A stretch of DNA of 64,000 nt from Calliopum simillimum. Lineage: Eukaryota > Arthropoda > Insecta > Diptera > Lauxaniidae. A program made the position numbers and the translations under genes. Numbering within the stretch: position 1 is the stretch's first letter; each line of letters opens with the position of its first letter. Positions 22,461 through 34,164 of this stretch are shown piece after piece. Location of the stretch: assembly GCA_951812925.1 (NCBI GenBank), contig OX638369.1, positions 25,934,533-25,998,532 of the forward strand, written 5' to 3'. A model generated the notes under the pieces. The model worked only from the letters and a program-made list of their open reading frames with translations, searched no databases and was not told where the DNA came from.

Positions 22461-23528
22461 CAGTGCCGCATTAAGCCAAATAGGGGCCTTAGGCCACTCA
22501 AATGTTGTGGCCCTCTTTTTTATAATAATTGTTAAATTAATCTTTATTTATGCATTTATAGAACTTAAACAGGTTATTCATATCATTTAAAGGTTGTAAA
22601 CACAATGAAACAATCAAAATAGTTTTTTTTTTGACAAATTATATATATTTTGATTTTACATAATTTACAGTTCAGTAATTTATAAAATAATCTTTGGACA
22701 TCTCTTTTAAATATTAAAACGACATTCATTTCTAAAAAACTTTTTTCCTACATTTCAGATCACTAAAATCATTAATGGCATCTTCAAAATCAATTTGACG
22801 AATAACAACCGATTCAATGGACATCAGACTTAGCATGTCCAATCGTTCTTAACCCATAACACTTCTTTGCTCCTTTTTATGCGTTTCAACTTTGAAAAAG
22901 AGCGCTCCGTTGTAAAATTTGTAATCATAAGAGTTAAAAAAATGCAAAGAGCAATGTCCACGTTTGGGAAAACAGTTTCAGGATTATCTCGAATCAAACT
23001 TTCGTAGAGTTCAGAGTGAGTGAACTTAGGTTTTGATGGAAATTTTGATTTGATAAAATCATAAAACTGTTTGAGTTCAGGATAAAAATCTTTCAAATCG
23101 TCAGGGTAGAAGTCAACTAAACCGGCAATTTTTTCGCGGTATTCATTATCTGTCAAACTAAAGTCAGCCAAAAATTAAAATCTCTTCGAAACCTCTAAGT
23201 GAATTTTGAGTGAATCTTGAGCGTATCGATAATTACAAGAAAACCGTTTAAACGAAATAGTCTCGCGCATTTAATACAACTTCTGGAGCATTGCCATTGC
23301 GATGCATAATCGCATAATCCGTCTCAGGTAAAATTGATCAGGCTTTGTTTTCAAGCACCTCGAACTTATCTCTCATACCATCTAACAAATTTTCTACTGA
23401 CGAGTACATCAACGCGCAGGTTTTCAGATCAATCTCTTCTGACTGCAATGCTCATTTTCGTGGGGGCCCCTGCTCGTTGGGGGCCTTAGGACATGGCCTA
23501 GTCCAGCCTAATGGGTAATGCAGCACTG
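22461..23528 (-). mobile_element. hAT element, deleted, exact 8-bp TSD
   Basis: Ends are CAGTGCCGCATTAAGCC and (complement) CAGTGCTGCATTACCC, flanked by ATTCTGAA on both sides (22453-22460 and 23529-23536). CAGTG ends and an 8-bp duplication are hAT hallmarks. It contains the C-terminal part of a transposase on the minus strand. Confidence 0.88.
22770..23171 (-). pseudogene. hAT transposase C-terminal region
   Basis: The minus strand encodes FPNVDIALCIFLTLMITNFT then ERSFSKLKRIK, the hAT dimerisation region seen in transposases and related TTF/ZMYM-type proteins. After a frame slip near 22840 the reading continues as RLDMLSLMSIESVVIRQIDF then EDAINDFSDLK, the family's usual end. The N-terminal DNA-binding and catalytic parts are gone. 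Confidence 0.85.
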
Positions 23529-23877
23529 ATTCTGAACAACTTTTTCTGTCGCCAATTTTTGAAATTCGCATAACCAACGCAGTTATTTGAGTCGTTAATT
23601 TTGAATGTGGAGCGTAATATGAATTTGCTGACATTTTTTGGAAATTAATAAAATTGGGCTCTGTTTTTATGAAAAGTTTACTTGATGGTGAAAAATTGGC
23701 GGCAATAAGTTGAAAAATTGATATCGGTCAAATAACTGATTATTATGGTATAACATTACTTTTGCTCCTTTATAAAATGCATTTCAAGTATACCAAACTA
23801 ATGGAATTTTCGTGCTTCACCTATTTCTAGGAAAAAAATCACAAAAAAAAGTTGGTTTTCATCAATTAGGAATGAGC

Positions 23878-23990
23878 AAACCAATACCAAGATCATAGCA
23901 GTCTTGGTCTTGATTTTGGACATTGAGTCTTGGTCTTGATCTTGTGCATTACGTCTTGAACCCGATCTTTGTCTTGAAAGAATTTCTAAA
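23878..23990. repeat. GTCTTGGTCTTGA word repeat
   Basis: A short stretch of GTCTTGGTCTTGAT words after GAATGAGCAAACCAA. Related copies are at 35028-35525 and 54848-56112. Confidence 0.65.
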
Positions 23991-24497
23991 GATTGTGGAG
24001 TATTTAAAATTTCGAAACCTTATTTTTACAAAGTACAATAAATAGGTTTTTAAGATGCCTAATTTCGAAGCGAGAGATGATTTTATGCTTGAAATATCAA
24101 CTATAAATTAAATTAAATGTGCCATATACATTATATCAAAAGGTTCGGACGGATCTCAGCTATACGCTTAAAGTCAAAATCTGTACATAAAAACAAACAA
24201 AACCCCACCACCAAATGCAATAAAACTCACTTTGCTTACGAGATATATAGAAAACACCACATAAATCAAAGTGAAAAATTCAAATGGCCATTTCTCGAAA
24301 ACTAGAGCTAACTTGAACAAACTGAGCCAAATGGTCTCTTATTTTGGCCTATATTTTCACCCCGCAGCGTCAGATCCGAGTAAGTTTTTGACAACAAAAT
24401 TTTGTTCCACAGTGTATTTGTAGTTTTAAAACGTTTTTTACAGCGCCTTTGATTTCAGCTGAAGATTTGCAAGAAATAGAATCAGACGATATTTTGG

Positions 24498-24680
24498 ATG
24501 ATCTTTAACGGCGATGAAACATCTTTTTGTTTAGCTCAAAATACAGTGGTCGTTTTAGCACCTCAAGGCTGGAAAAATGTAAACAGTGGAAACGACAAAG
24601 AAACCATCCTGTTCGTTTTCAGTGCTGATGGTAAAAAAACTGTGCTAGCAACTCAGCACACTCAACTTGACATGCGTTAA
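24498..24680 (+). pseudogene. pogo/Tigger-like transposase fragment
   Basis: Starts IFNGDETSFCLAQNTVVVLA and continues GWKNVNSGNDKETILFVFSA then DGKKTV. The first catalytic Asp context 'NGDETSF' followed by 'VLAPQGWKNV' and 'ETILFVFSADG' is typical of DDE transposases of the pogo/Tigger group. Upstream frames (SAEDLQEIESDD near 24460) may be part of the same remnant. Only about 60 codons are legible. Confidence 0.75.
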
Positions 24681-24724
24681 TATGATGTAAATTTTGTGAA
24701 GGGAAATTATGAAAAATAAAAGAA

Positions 24725-24903
24725 CCCAGTGTGCCCGACGGTTCAAATTTCCGCTTTTTTATCCGTTACTGATCCGCTGGCGGGAGAGATTCCCAAAAAA
24801 AAATCGAATAGTTTTTTTTTTTTGGAATTTCTCCCGCAAACGGATCAGTAACGGATCCGTAACGGGTAAAAAAGCGAAGATATGAACCGTCTGGCACACT
24901 GGG
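24725..24903. mobile_element. 179-bp palindromic MITE
   Basis: Near-perfect inverted repeat: CCCAGTGTGCCCGACGGTTC at the left and its complement at the right, with inner arms TTTTATCCGTTACTGATCCG and complement. No clean target-site duplication is visible in the A-rich flanks. Confidence 0.8.
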
Positions 24904-24999
24904 AAAATAAGGTAAATTATTAAGAGAATAAGGAAAGTTTCTTGAAATTTAGTGGAAAAGAAGAGCAACAGTGGAAAGTTAGTGGAAAATGAGGGAAAC

Positions 25000-26585
25000 T
25001 AGTGCGAAAGGTAAGAAAATAACACACATTTTTGAAAGTAAGATTAAATTCCAAAATTTTTTTGATACATGTATAAAAAATATGTGGTTCCTAGTATGAA
25101 AGGGCTTCAAGAAGAGTTCTATAAAGTTTTAATGAAGGAAATAATATTTCAATAATTTCTAAAATGTCTCTTATGCCTACCATATTTATCTTTACAAAAC
25201 GCCAGCTTATTAAAATAAAAGAAGAAGGTACAAAAAGTGAAAATCATAACTTTTTTTTTAATTTTAATTTTTTGAGGGCAATAACCGCCAAAAAAACAAA
25301 ATTGAATGTATGTAATAAGTAAAAGCTTGGAGCGTTGCGTACGTACATTGAACTCTCAAAATCATGTGAGGAACGCGCTCTAACCAAAACCTTGGGACAA
25401 AGTGAACATGTGCTGTTGTTGTTGTTGCGCTTGTCCCACATATGACGTACGAGTGCGACGAACGAGTTGTCGCAAAACAAAAGTGAAACAAATTTCTGAC
25501 CGCAATACCGGGCGAACAGAAAAAACAGTAAGTACCAGCGCATGTGGTAACTGTGGTGCAAAGACAGAGAAACAATATGTTCACCATATAGCAAAAGCCA
25601 AATGAGAGAAAGAGAGCGCTAACTTGATTAATTTTATAGTAACTGATAAAATAATAAAAGATTTGGCGGCAAACCAAACAACTGAATAGCGCGCTAACAA
25701 TGAAGTGTGGTTGGAATGCATTCGATGATATGCTGCATATGAAGTCACTAAAGAAAAGTGTGATATGGGACGAATGCAGATATTAAACTGCAATTGCATT
25801 GTTTAATTTGCAACCATTTATGATCTGTAATATCCTTATATGTAGATTCTTTCACGCTAAAAAGCAGCAAAACCACTTCACATCTTTTTAGCAAGTTAGT
25901 AAACAAACCAAGTTTGAGTCCTCCAAACACTCAATACAACAGGGTCATGTCATTGACCTAGTCCGCCAAGTAATTTGGCACTGACATTGAATGAACGTCG
26001 AGGTTAAAACCTTGTCACTTTGTGGTTTCAAGGTATTGTCCCACTTTTAAAGGGCATTTCAATGAAAAAACTGATAACTTTGAAGTATGATAAACGCTCA
26101 AGGTTAGAACGAAGTCAAACCATATTGTGAAATATAGAATTTCTATAATGCAAAAATGCTGACGATTTTCGCAAGACAGTTTTCGCACAAATTGTGTACT
26201 TTGCGTAACCAATTGTATGTGTTTACGTTACGTCTTACTATTAGTAACACAACCCGTTCTTATTAGTTCTGCTAAAAATGAGTACGTTGTTCTTCGGATT
26301 CTCGGTTGCCGTCATCATCGAAAACGCTGACTCTGCTACTACTAGCAAACACCACGTTACGTATTGTTAGACTGACGTTTGCTGCACAGCGTTACCGATA
26401 TTTCTACCAGGCATACAGCATTAGCAGCATGTGTCACGTAGTTGCCAAATTCAACTTCTGCTCCACTTGAAATTTGAATATATTGGCGCGCTAAATTATT
26501 ATATTTCCGCTATCGCATAAACCTAACCTCAATTGAAAGGTATAATGTTTATCTCTGATTAGTGTTGCCATAGAATTTCCTATAG
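25000..26585. other. apparently unique non-coding sequence
   Basis: Overlapping frames on both strands at 25244-25930 show no domain. A moderately GC-richer block at 25340-25480 and another at 26220-26480 might be regulatory DNA. No exon is supported. Confidence 0.35.
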
Positions 26586-26918
26586 ATATGTATTAGGGAT
26601 TCCAATTTTTGGACTTTTTGCGATCCCGGGATTTCGGGATCGAGAAATTTTGAATCCCGGGATCCCGGGATTTTTCGGGATTTGTATGAATTTTTTTTCT
26701 TCCTAAATAGAACAGAATTTAGTATTAAAAATTCCTAATATTTTGTCTTATATACCCCTACTGCACCCCTACAAAGATATTTTATTTAAAAAGTGTCAAA
26801 AATATTAAAGAACAATTTCTTAAAGCAGGTACATTTTATTATTTATTCACGCCTTTTTTAAAAAACAAAAATTCATAAATACTTATTTACTTCAAAAACA
26901 AGCTTAGTTAAATACATA

Positions 26919-27807
26919 TCGATACCTTAGAGCGCTATAGTCCTATCTCAATTTTTTCAATTATTGGGAAATGCAAAAAGAATACTTTAAACAGTGGTTA
27001 TTTAGAATTAGCTGCGATTTTGAAAAAAACTATACATGGAATAATTTTACCTAAGTATATTTTAACATAATTTTATGTTAAAAACTAATTTTATTAATTT
27101 TTAACAAAATCAATTTATCAAATTATATGGAATTGCACTACTATTCAAATAAACGACACATTTAGTAAATTTTATGAGCGACTAGCATTTCACGGTGTGC
27201 GTTGCGATACCTTCTTTTGTACGGAGGGCAGAGCATTTCCAATTGAACCAATGAATGTAAATTGCTCCGATGCAATTTATATGGGCATTAGATACTATAG
27301 TTTCAGAGGTATGATACTTTTTTAAGGACGTGGGACCGCCTATTTTTCCCTTAGGCATTATTTGTCCCGTGACTCTTAATACACATACCACATCTCATCC
27401 ATATCCTTTATACATATAATTTCAGAGACATGAAAAATTATTTTTTTTCGAATCATGGAAAAAACAAGAAAGTTTAAAAAATTTCTGGTTCTGACCTTTG
27501 GGTGAAAAATAAAATGTTCCCACTAAAAAGATGTAAAATGTCATGAAACGTGTAGAAAAGACGAAAAAAATGGAAAAATTTTCTTAAAAATGTGACTTAT
27601 TTAAATATTCAGAGGAGATAGCACAGTGGCGCTCTTCAAAAAATTACAGTTTGGAGATAGGATTTTTCTTAATTCTCGAATATTTCGGTGTTTTAGTGGT
27701 ATTTTGACATCCCACAGATTTCCACTCGGTAAAGAAGCCCACAAGGATACCATAACTGCAAAAATTGCAAAAAGTGGAGATAGGACTATAGCGCTCTAAG
27801 GTATTGA
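26919..27807. mobile_element. second copy of the TCGATACCTTAGAGCG element
   Basis: The same terminal repeats as 7650-8371 (right end TCAATACCTTAGAGCG), flanked by TA (26917-26918 and 27808-27809). At 889 bp it is longer because about 250 bp of unrelated sequence at about 27175-27440 sits between parts shared with the other copy. Confidence 0.88.
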
Positions 27808-27894
27808 TATATAAAATATCATACATGTTTAATTATATAAAATAGTGAGATCAAAGTTTTAACAAGTGTTGGACTTGGAAGAATTAACTTTTGT

Positions 27895-29162
27895 TTTAAT
27901 CAGTTTTATTATTATTAAAATATGATTTTAGGAAAATTAAAGCATTTATTATTTTATCATCCAATTTAGATCTAAATTTATTACGTATATAACCTGCACA
28001 CGAGAAGCATCTTTCTGATTCAACACTTGTTGGTTGAATTGACGAAAGATAATCGAAAGTTTTCTGGAGGAAATAACCCCTATCACCACATTACAAAATA
28101 TATCTATTTCTTTCATTAAAACGTCGGATAAATTATAAGACTTTCTAGAAAATAAATTTTTTGAAGTGGTATTCAAAACTACAATAGATTTAATTTTTCT
28201 TTCAAGTTTATTGATGAGTTTACTTTAACTCTATGGCTATTGTCCTCAATTTCGCAAGAAGTTTCAGTTTCAAATCTAGAGAGAATACGTTTTATCTCTA
28301 CTTTAATGTGATTTAAAAATGGAGCTTTACAGAAGTCATTATTGGGTCTTATCAAAAATGAAAAAATGTCAGATAAAATTCTTTCCACGAGCTTAAAGCC
28401 GCTTGAGACTATCTGAGAAGTCATACAGAAACTCGTATGAGTTGTCAAATATGGCAACTCTGATAGTGGGAATGTAAATTTATTACACAAGTGATTTATC
28501 AGAAGAAAACTCATATGAGTTATTTTGGCATTAGATTTGAGTCTATTTGAAAATAGAAGTCAAAGGAGTTTTCAAATTTTTAAATGTTGTTTGAAAAGTA
28601 AAAAATTAAAACAAATTCAACAATAGCCTTGTTCGTTGAAAAAAAAACTTTATAAATATTTGTAAATATTCATAAAATTTTTAACAAAAAGCGTTCGTTG
28701 AAATAAAAATTTCATACTTGCGTCACAAAAACTTTACAAATATTTATAAAGTTTTTTTTCAACGAACAAGGCTAATATAAATTAAAAACAATAAAAAATT
28801 GACAGTCAGAGAAAAAATCATACAGAAAAACATAAGAGAACTAGTCTGAAGTGCCTTTTAGCAAAAATGATATTACTCAAAGCAGATTAATCTTTCTTTA
28901 TAATATCAATAGTGAGTTTAATTGGTTGAAGGGTACGAGCTAATTGTTTAATAATTTTAAATTCGTTACAGTGGATCGAAGAAACCTTTAAGTCAATACA
29001 AGCTGTTTTTATGCTACTCTCAAGCATAATAAAGTGCTGCAGCATATCTAAAAGACTACTCCATCTCGTTTTGCAATCTAAGATTAACGTCAGCTCTTTA
29101 TTATGTTCAATTTTAACATAATGTTGTAAGACTTCGTTTTTTGTTGGTGATTTTTGGAACAT
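27895..29162 (-). pseudogene. hAT transposase, decayed and interrupted
   Basis: Reading right to left on the minus strand: 28887-29162 encodes LTLILDCKTRWSSLLDMLQH, the 'TRWxS' part of the hAT RNase-H-like fold. 28179-28514 continues helical insertion-domain-like sequence. Around 28025-27895 comes ESERCFSCAGYIRNKFRSKL then DDKIINALIFLKS, the C-terminal dimerisation motif. A MITE at 28626-28772 and several stops break the frame. Confidence 0.88.
28626..28772. mobile_element. 147-bp TA-flanked MITE nested in hAT
   Basis: GCCTTGTTCGTTGAAAAAAA at the left and its complement at the right, flanked by TA. The arms are separated by a short AT-rich centre. Confidence 0.85.
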
Positions 29163-29308
29163 TCTAACAATTTTTCTAACCTAAAAAACTTACAAAAGAA
29201 ATCCCGGGATTAGTAGCACTAATCCCGGGATTTTCGGGACTGCAAAAAGGCTCGAATCCCGGGATCCCGGGATCCCGGAATCCCGGGACTGAAATCCCTA
29301 ATATGTAT

Positions 29309-29890
29309 ACGAAGAAACACTAGCGGAGTTAAGAAGCAAGAGCTTCTCCATCTTAACACGAAATATGTATGAACAACAAATTCAAAAACCCAACGTATTG
29401 CATTACGTTTATATGAAACAAGTCGGGTTTTAACAATCATCGATGCAAATGTAATAATTTTTATTTTAAATAATATAAGTATGGCTATTAGCATATTTAT
29501 TTATACATATATAAAATTTCTTATTTTTGATGTTTTTACATAAAATACTAAAAAAGAAAAAAATTTTCGAAATTAATTAAAGAAAAAAACTATACATCCA
29601 TGTTGAATTTTGAACCAAATTTTGTTTTTTTGTGAAACAAAAATAGTCCAGCCAGATAAACATATCTACATAATTATGTTGAACATGATCCGATTTTGAT
29701 CGGACACGGCTCATTTTCTTCGTAATTTGGTAAAATAATGCTACCGAAGTGAGTTTCGGTGTAATTGAATCTGAATAAGATTTTGGAAAGCTGAAAAATT
29801 CAAAATGGCGCCATAAAATTGTGCATACCCCCACGCTACACAAAAAAAATTATTACCTATTTTTTTTTACCTTTCATGACCAATGGGACG
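29309..29890. other. no gene seen
   Basis: AT-rich spacer between the hAT element and the next TA-flanked element. Confidence 0.45.
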
Positions 29891-29892
29891 TA

Positions 29893-31105
29893 GGGGAATT
29901 GATGCTATTGTATAGGTAATCTTTTTTTGAAATTTGCAAGAGAACCGTTAGATCAAATTTAGCCAAATTTTTTTATGCTGATCACTGAAGAATTGGCTAC
30001 AGAATATTTTTCAATAAAATGTGTGCAATTTCATTAAAAAAAGTTACTGAGCAAAATCTGAAAAAAGTCAAAAAAGCTGTTTTCAAAAAGTTGCCAGATC
30101 ATGTAGGGTAAGGTAACCGGCTGTGGGACGTCACCGGTTGTGGGCCACCCCTTGTATTTTTTTGACGTTTATAAAATATGACAGATCTTAGTATGAGGTT
30201 ATGTGTACATTGACAATAGACAGTATTAGTGCAAACACTGAAGTGAAAGGACGCATCTGACCCGCAGCTACAACAAAACAAAAAAAAAATTTACGAAGAA
30301 ATTTTCAATAAAGTAATTTCTGAAGATTTTGCGAGTGTGATAAAGCGAAGTGAAATATTGCAAAGAGGTGAGTGTTATGCATTTTTATGCAGTATTTGCG
30401 TTAAATTTTCCGATTTTATATCGAGTTTGCTCAAAATTTTTCGCCACGAGAATTTTGCCAGTCACTTAAGGGATGGCTGCCGCTAACGGTTGTGGGCCAC
30501 CTTTTGTAATCGGTTGTGGGTTACCATAAAATAAATAAATCGACTTCTGTTAGCTGTCTTTTGGATGAACTTGGCCCCTTGCAAGCCGCTTCACCCAAAA
30601 GATCATCAAATCGCGGCCGAAAGCCAAATTGCGAATCCGATGAGGATGATTAATAATTTGAAAAAGTCACATTTTCTTGATGTTTTTTCGCCACTAGAGG
30701 CTTCATTGATAAATAAATTTTGATAATACATATTTCTTTACTGGTAATTTTGCATTTGAAGTGGATTTTTCAGGGTGGCCCACAACCGGTTATAAAATTT
30801 GTTCTGTCCAAAAACAAGCTCTTTACAAAATTTGATAAAAAAAATTTTTTGTTGAAAAATTATTGGTACCCATAAGTCCGAAAAATGTATACTTGAATGC
30901 AAGTTACGGGCAAAAAACGAAACCCGGCCCACAACCGGTTACCTTCCCCTACATAGTATGTATAGTAGGGCAATGTGGTATACATACTGATCAGTACTTG
31001 TAAAGTGGGCGGGTAATGTGGTACATATAAGTAGGGTAATGTGGTATACTTATACCATATAACCACATATAAAATTTTAAAGATATGAAATAAGTTCATA
31101 ATAAC
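29893..31105. mobile_element. 'TGTGGTATA' element, copy 1, interrupted
   Basis: Begins after TA with GGGGAATTGATGCTATTG and matches 32365-32720 closely up to about 31105. At 30106 another element is inserted. Words of the AATGTGGTATAC type follow the insertion. The expected right end is not present, so this copy is 3'-truncated or diverged. Confidence 0.75.
30106..30949 (+). mobile_element. pogo-like element with GGTTGTGGGCCACC words
   Basis: Ends GGGTAAGGTAACCGG and (complement) GGGGAAGGTAACCGG, flanked by TA (30104-30105 and 30950-30951). The word CGGTTGTGGGCCACC or close variants occurs four times on the plus strand in the left half (from 30112, 30133, 30486, 30509) and twice inverted at the right (30775, 30927). 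A short plus-strand frame near 30545-30650 reads LLDELGPLQAASPKRSSNRG then RKPNCESDEDD, resembling the 'PLPKA.P.K..NRGRK' region near the end of pogo/Tigger transposases. It is inserted in copy 1 of the TGTGGTATA element. Confidence 0.8.
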
Positions 31106-31119
31106 ATTTACAAACTAGC

Positions 31120-31470
31120 CAAATTGTTTTTCCGAGTTTTCCTTGACTTTTCGAAACAGCTCAAACTTACTGCCAAGTAGCACAAAAAAAGCTCGAAATT
31201 CCTGCTATGATATTTCCGAGTTTTCCGGTTTTTCTCGACTTTTTGAAACAGCTCGAAATTACTATTGAGCAGCTCGAAAAAGCTCGAAATTCCTGCGTAG
31301 TTTTTTTTTCGATTGCAGCCGTTTTTTACCGTGTTGTCATGCTTAAATTAATAATTTAAGCTAATCAAATAATTTTTCCGCGTTTTCCGCTTTTCCTTGG
31401 CGCTTTGAAACAGCTCGAAATTACTATCTAAGAACCCGAAAAAAGCTCGAAAAACTGATAAAGGTTTATT
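31120..31470. repeat. degenerate tandem repeat, about 110-bp units
   Basis: Three units contain TTTTCCGAGTTTTCC, TTTGAAACAGCTCGAAATTA and AAGCTCGAAATTCCTG in order, with a gap between the second and third. Confidence 0.7.
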
Positions 31471-31559
31471 TGCGAAAGCTGGAAATGACTTGCTTTACTT
31501 TATTCATCTAAAGAGATCCTTTGTCCCAAAATTTGGGAAATTTTCCTTTAACTAGCTAG

Positions 31560-32130
31560 CGACTATTTTTATTGGTTACCTTGAAATATGGCGCGCTTTT
31601 TCCAAATTTCATTTCTACAGTTGGTGTTGGTTGTTTGTTGGTTGGTTGGGTAAAAGGTACAAAAATGTGAGGTTACATTTTCTATACCAATATGGTATGT
31701 ACAAAAACAAAGCAAAGAACCACTCAGCAGCTGCATTGTTGTTATTTTGTGATTGAGGTTCTTTTGCACTACAACAACATTCAACTTTATTGGTTCCACA
31801 AGCAAATCGCGTCTACAAATTAATTTCGAAAATTTTGTGTTGGTCGAATCGCACAATTCGTGTAACAGGCGCTGATGATCGACAGCAAGTGCTCGCATTG
31901 CTACAGTTGGATGAAGTTTCTTATTGGCTGACAGCATTTGTTGTTATTGTTGCGTTGTGTCAAATTGAATGAAAATAACATTTCGATTTTTTGCTTTCAG
32001 TATCGGCGGGGGGTGGAGTGTATTCGTGTACGGTGTGAACGAGTGAATGTGTTAAACTGGAGCGCTGTTCTTGTGGTGGTGTGGTGTTGGTGGAAAACAA
32101 TGTTGTTGCGTTTATTTTTTTCAATTATAT
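31560..32130. other. GT-rich, less repetitive block, possible regulatory DNA
   Basis: Composition resembles 21290-22150: GTTGGTTGTTTGTTGG runs, CG dinucleotides and few repeats. No exon is supported. The frames at 31569-32132 on both strands have no recognised domain. Confidence 0.3.
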
Positions 32131-32364
32131 AGGGGATAAAACTATACATGCAAGTTTGATGGTTATACTTAATTTACTTGGCAACTGTGTTTTCGGAAAT
32201 GCAATACTGCGCAGGTACTACCACAGTAGAAATATTTATATTGGCATAGATGCAATTTTTGGGATCACTGCTCTAGTCAAGTAGTCACAAATCCTGCAAT
32301 TGCAGAAATCACATAAACCCATTTTCTCATTTTTAATGAAAATTGTCGTGCGAAATTTAGCGTA

Positions 32365-33048
32365 GAGGAACTGATGCTATTGTGGTATAGGTAATCTTTT
32401 TATGAAATTTGCAAGAGAATCATTAGATCAAATTCAGCCAAATTTTTTTTATGCTGATCATATTGGCTACAGAATATTTTTCAATAAAAAAAGTTATTGA
32501 GCAAAATCTGAACAAAGTCAAAAAAGCTGTTTTTAAAAAGTTGGCAGTTAATGTGGTATGTATGGTAGAGCAATATGGTATATATACTGATCAGTACTTG
32601 TGAAGTGGGCGGGTAATGTGGTACATTCAAGTAGAGTAATGTAGTATACTTATACCATATAACTAAATATAAAATTTGAAAGGTATGAAATAAGTTCATA
32701 ATAAAATTTGCATTGGTTCTCTAGTTTTTATAAAATAATAAACAGCAATTAAATAATGTTAAGAATAACAAGAAATATTCATATACCACATTAGCGAATC
32801 CCGACTATACCACACTGACCAATTTTTAGAAATTACAAAATTCTAGAAATAAAATGGGAAACTTTGTGAATTTACACAGTTTAACAGTTATATCGCAATA
32901 CTTTGCACTTACAAATAGGGCAACACATCCCTGGTATTTCATAATTTCTGACAGGATTAAAGCGGTGACGTTCGCAGGTTCTTACCCAATTCGGAGATAT
33001 GCGACTATAACACATTAAAAAACTATACCACAATAGCATCAGTTCCCC
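32365..33048. mobile_element. 'TGTGGTATA' element, copy 2, full length
   Basis: Ends GAGGAACTGATGCTATTGTG and (complement) GGGGAACTGATGCTATTGTG, flanked by TA (32363-32364 and 33049-33050). Words of the AATGTGGTATAC family occur in the left half on the plus strand and in the right half inverted (ATACCACATTAG, CTATACCACACTG). It lacks the insertion found in copy 1. Confidence 0.88.
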
Positions 33049-33050
33049 TA

Positions 33051-34164
33051 TACTCTCATTTGAAATGCTAATGGTTTCAGCCAAGGCCTGAAGTGGGGAA
33101 GGCAACTGAGGTTCCAACCTTTTAAAGAGGCCATGGCGGCCTGAAGTGAAACTAAACATAAGTTGGTGCACCCCTCCTTATAAAGACATGCTTAATATTT
33201 GAGTTAGGGCAGAAACCTCATATGTGATTTTTGGTGCTTAAGTTTGTAGAATGATGATCGTCATATTTAGTATAGAAGATGGTTTTTCCGCGATCTGGGA
33301 TAAGATTTATTAAGCTAAGCTTATGTAATTCCATGTTGATTAAGCCATTGACGAATCATGTCTTTATATTTTATAAGGTAGCTTAACAAGAAAGATACGT
33401 TAACAGAGAGTCCGTTGACAAGATACCTATCATGCTCCTCTTTTAAGCTTAAGTGGGACGACGTGGTCTTTGTCATAAGTGGAAAAGATATCTAAATTTA
33501 AATGATATTTAAACAAATACGGCGTCAAAGGACAATAGGGTATAGTAATTTAAATAAAATCAGATGTAAGGGAACAGAATATGTCATATATTGGGACAAA
33601 CGCTAAGCGTATTCAGCTGTCTGTTATGTGACTATATTTTGGGTCTTTTAATTGCGGGATCTCTCGCGGCTTTATAACTCAAAAAGTTTTATATCACAAA
33701 TTCCGTTAGAGTATTTTTTTATCTGATACAATCCAGGTATAATGCTCATGCAAGGGATAACTCGGCCAATATGCTTTTATGTGTATGGATAAGTTAGCTA
33801 AACTAGAACGATTCTAAAACTTAGTTGGCCGAAAAAATATTATACTTTTAAAGGAGATAAGCTAGGTTAACAAGTATGTCGTTTAAGAATGAAGATGTAG
33901 TATTATGCACTTATATTTTCAGAGGCTTAGCAATTTCAAGATTTTCCAATTATTAACTGGTTTCGGAATTTTAGTTAAATCCAAGGAATAGTCAACACAA
34001 AATTGTGATGGCCTTGTCCCACTATACGTGATTCCCTAACATGAAAACATTTGGATCTTTTTAGCAGCTTAATATTACGTAGGAGGCGTGCTACTTTAAG
34101 GTGTCACAGATAAAAACCAAAAACCTGTCAAAATTATAAATTTATTAAACACAATTTTGATAAA
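33051..34164. other. intergenic, presumed promoter of the 34165 gene at right
   Basis: No coding or repeat structure is resolved. The sequence before 34165 is AT-rich without a clear TATA-Inr pair. Confidence 0.4.

Larger units (their letters stand above)
26594..29300 (-). mobile_element. hAT element, 2.7 kb, exact 8-bp TSD, with nested insertions
   Basis: Starts TAGGGATTCCA, ends with the complement of TAGGGATTTCA, and is flanked by ATATGTAT on both sides (26586-26593 and 29301-29308). The subterminal regions at both ends hold multiple copies of CCCGGGAT and close variants. Two other elements are inserted inside it (26919-27807 and 28626-28772). It contains decayed hAT transposase on the minus strand. 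Confidence 0.93.

Noticed and set aside
24725..24903. Possible 8-bp duplication around the CCCAGTGTGCC MITE
   Set aside because: The A-rich flanks allow several near matches but no exact repeat, so no duplication is claimed.
25244..25930. Overlapping minus frames of 72-137 codons
   Set aside because: Several frames overlap, low complexity (TTCCSCC, FFFL), no domain and no splice support.
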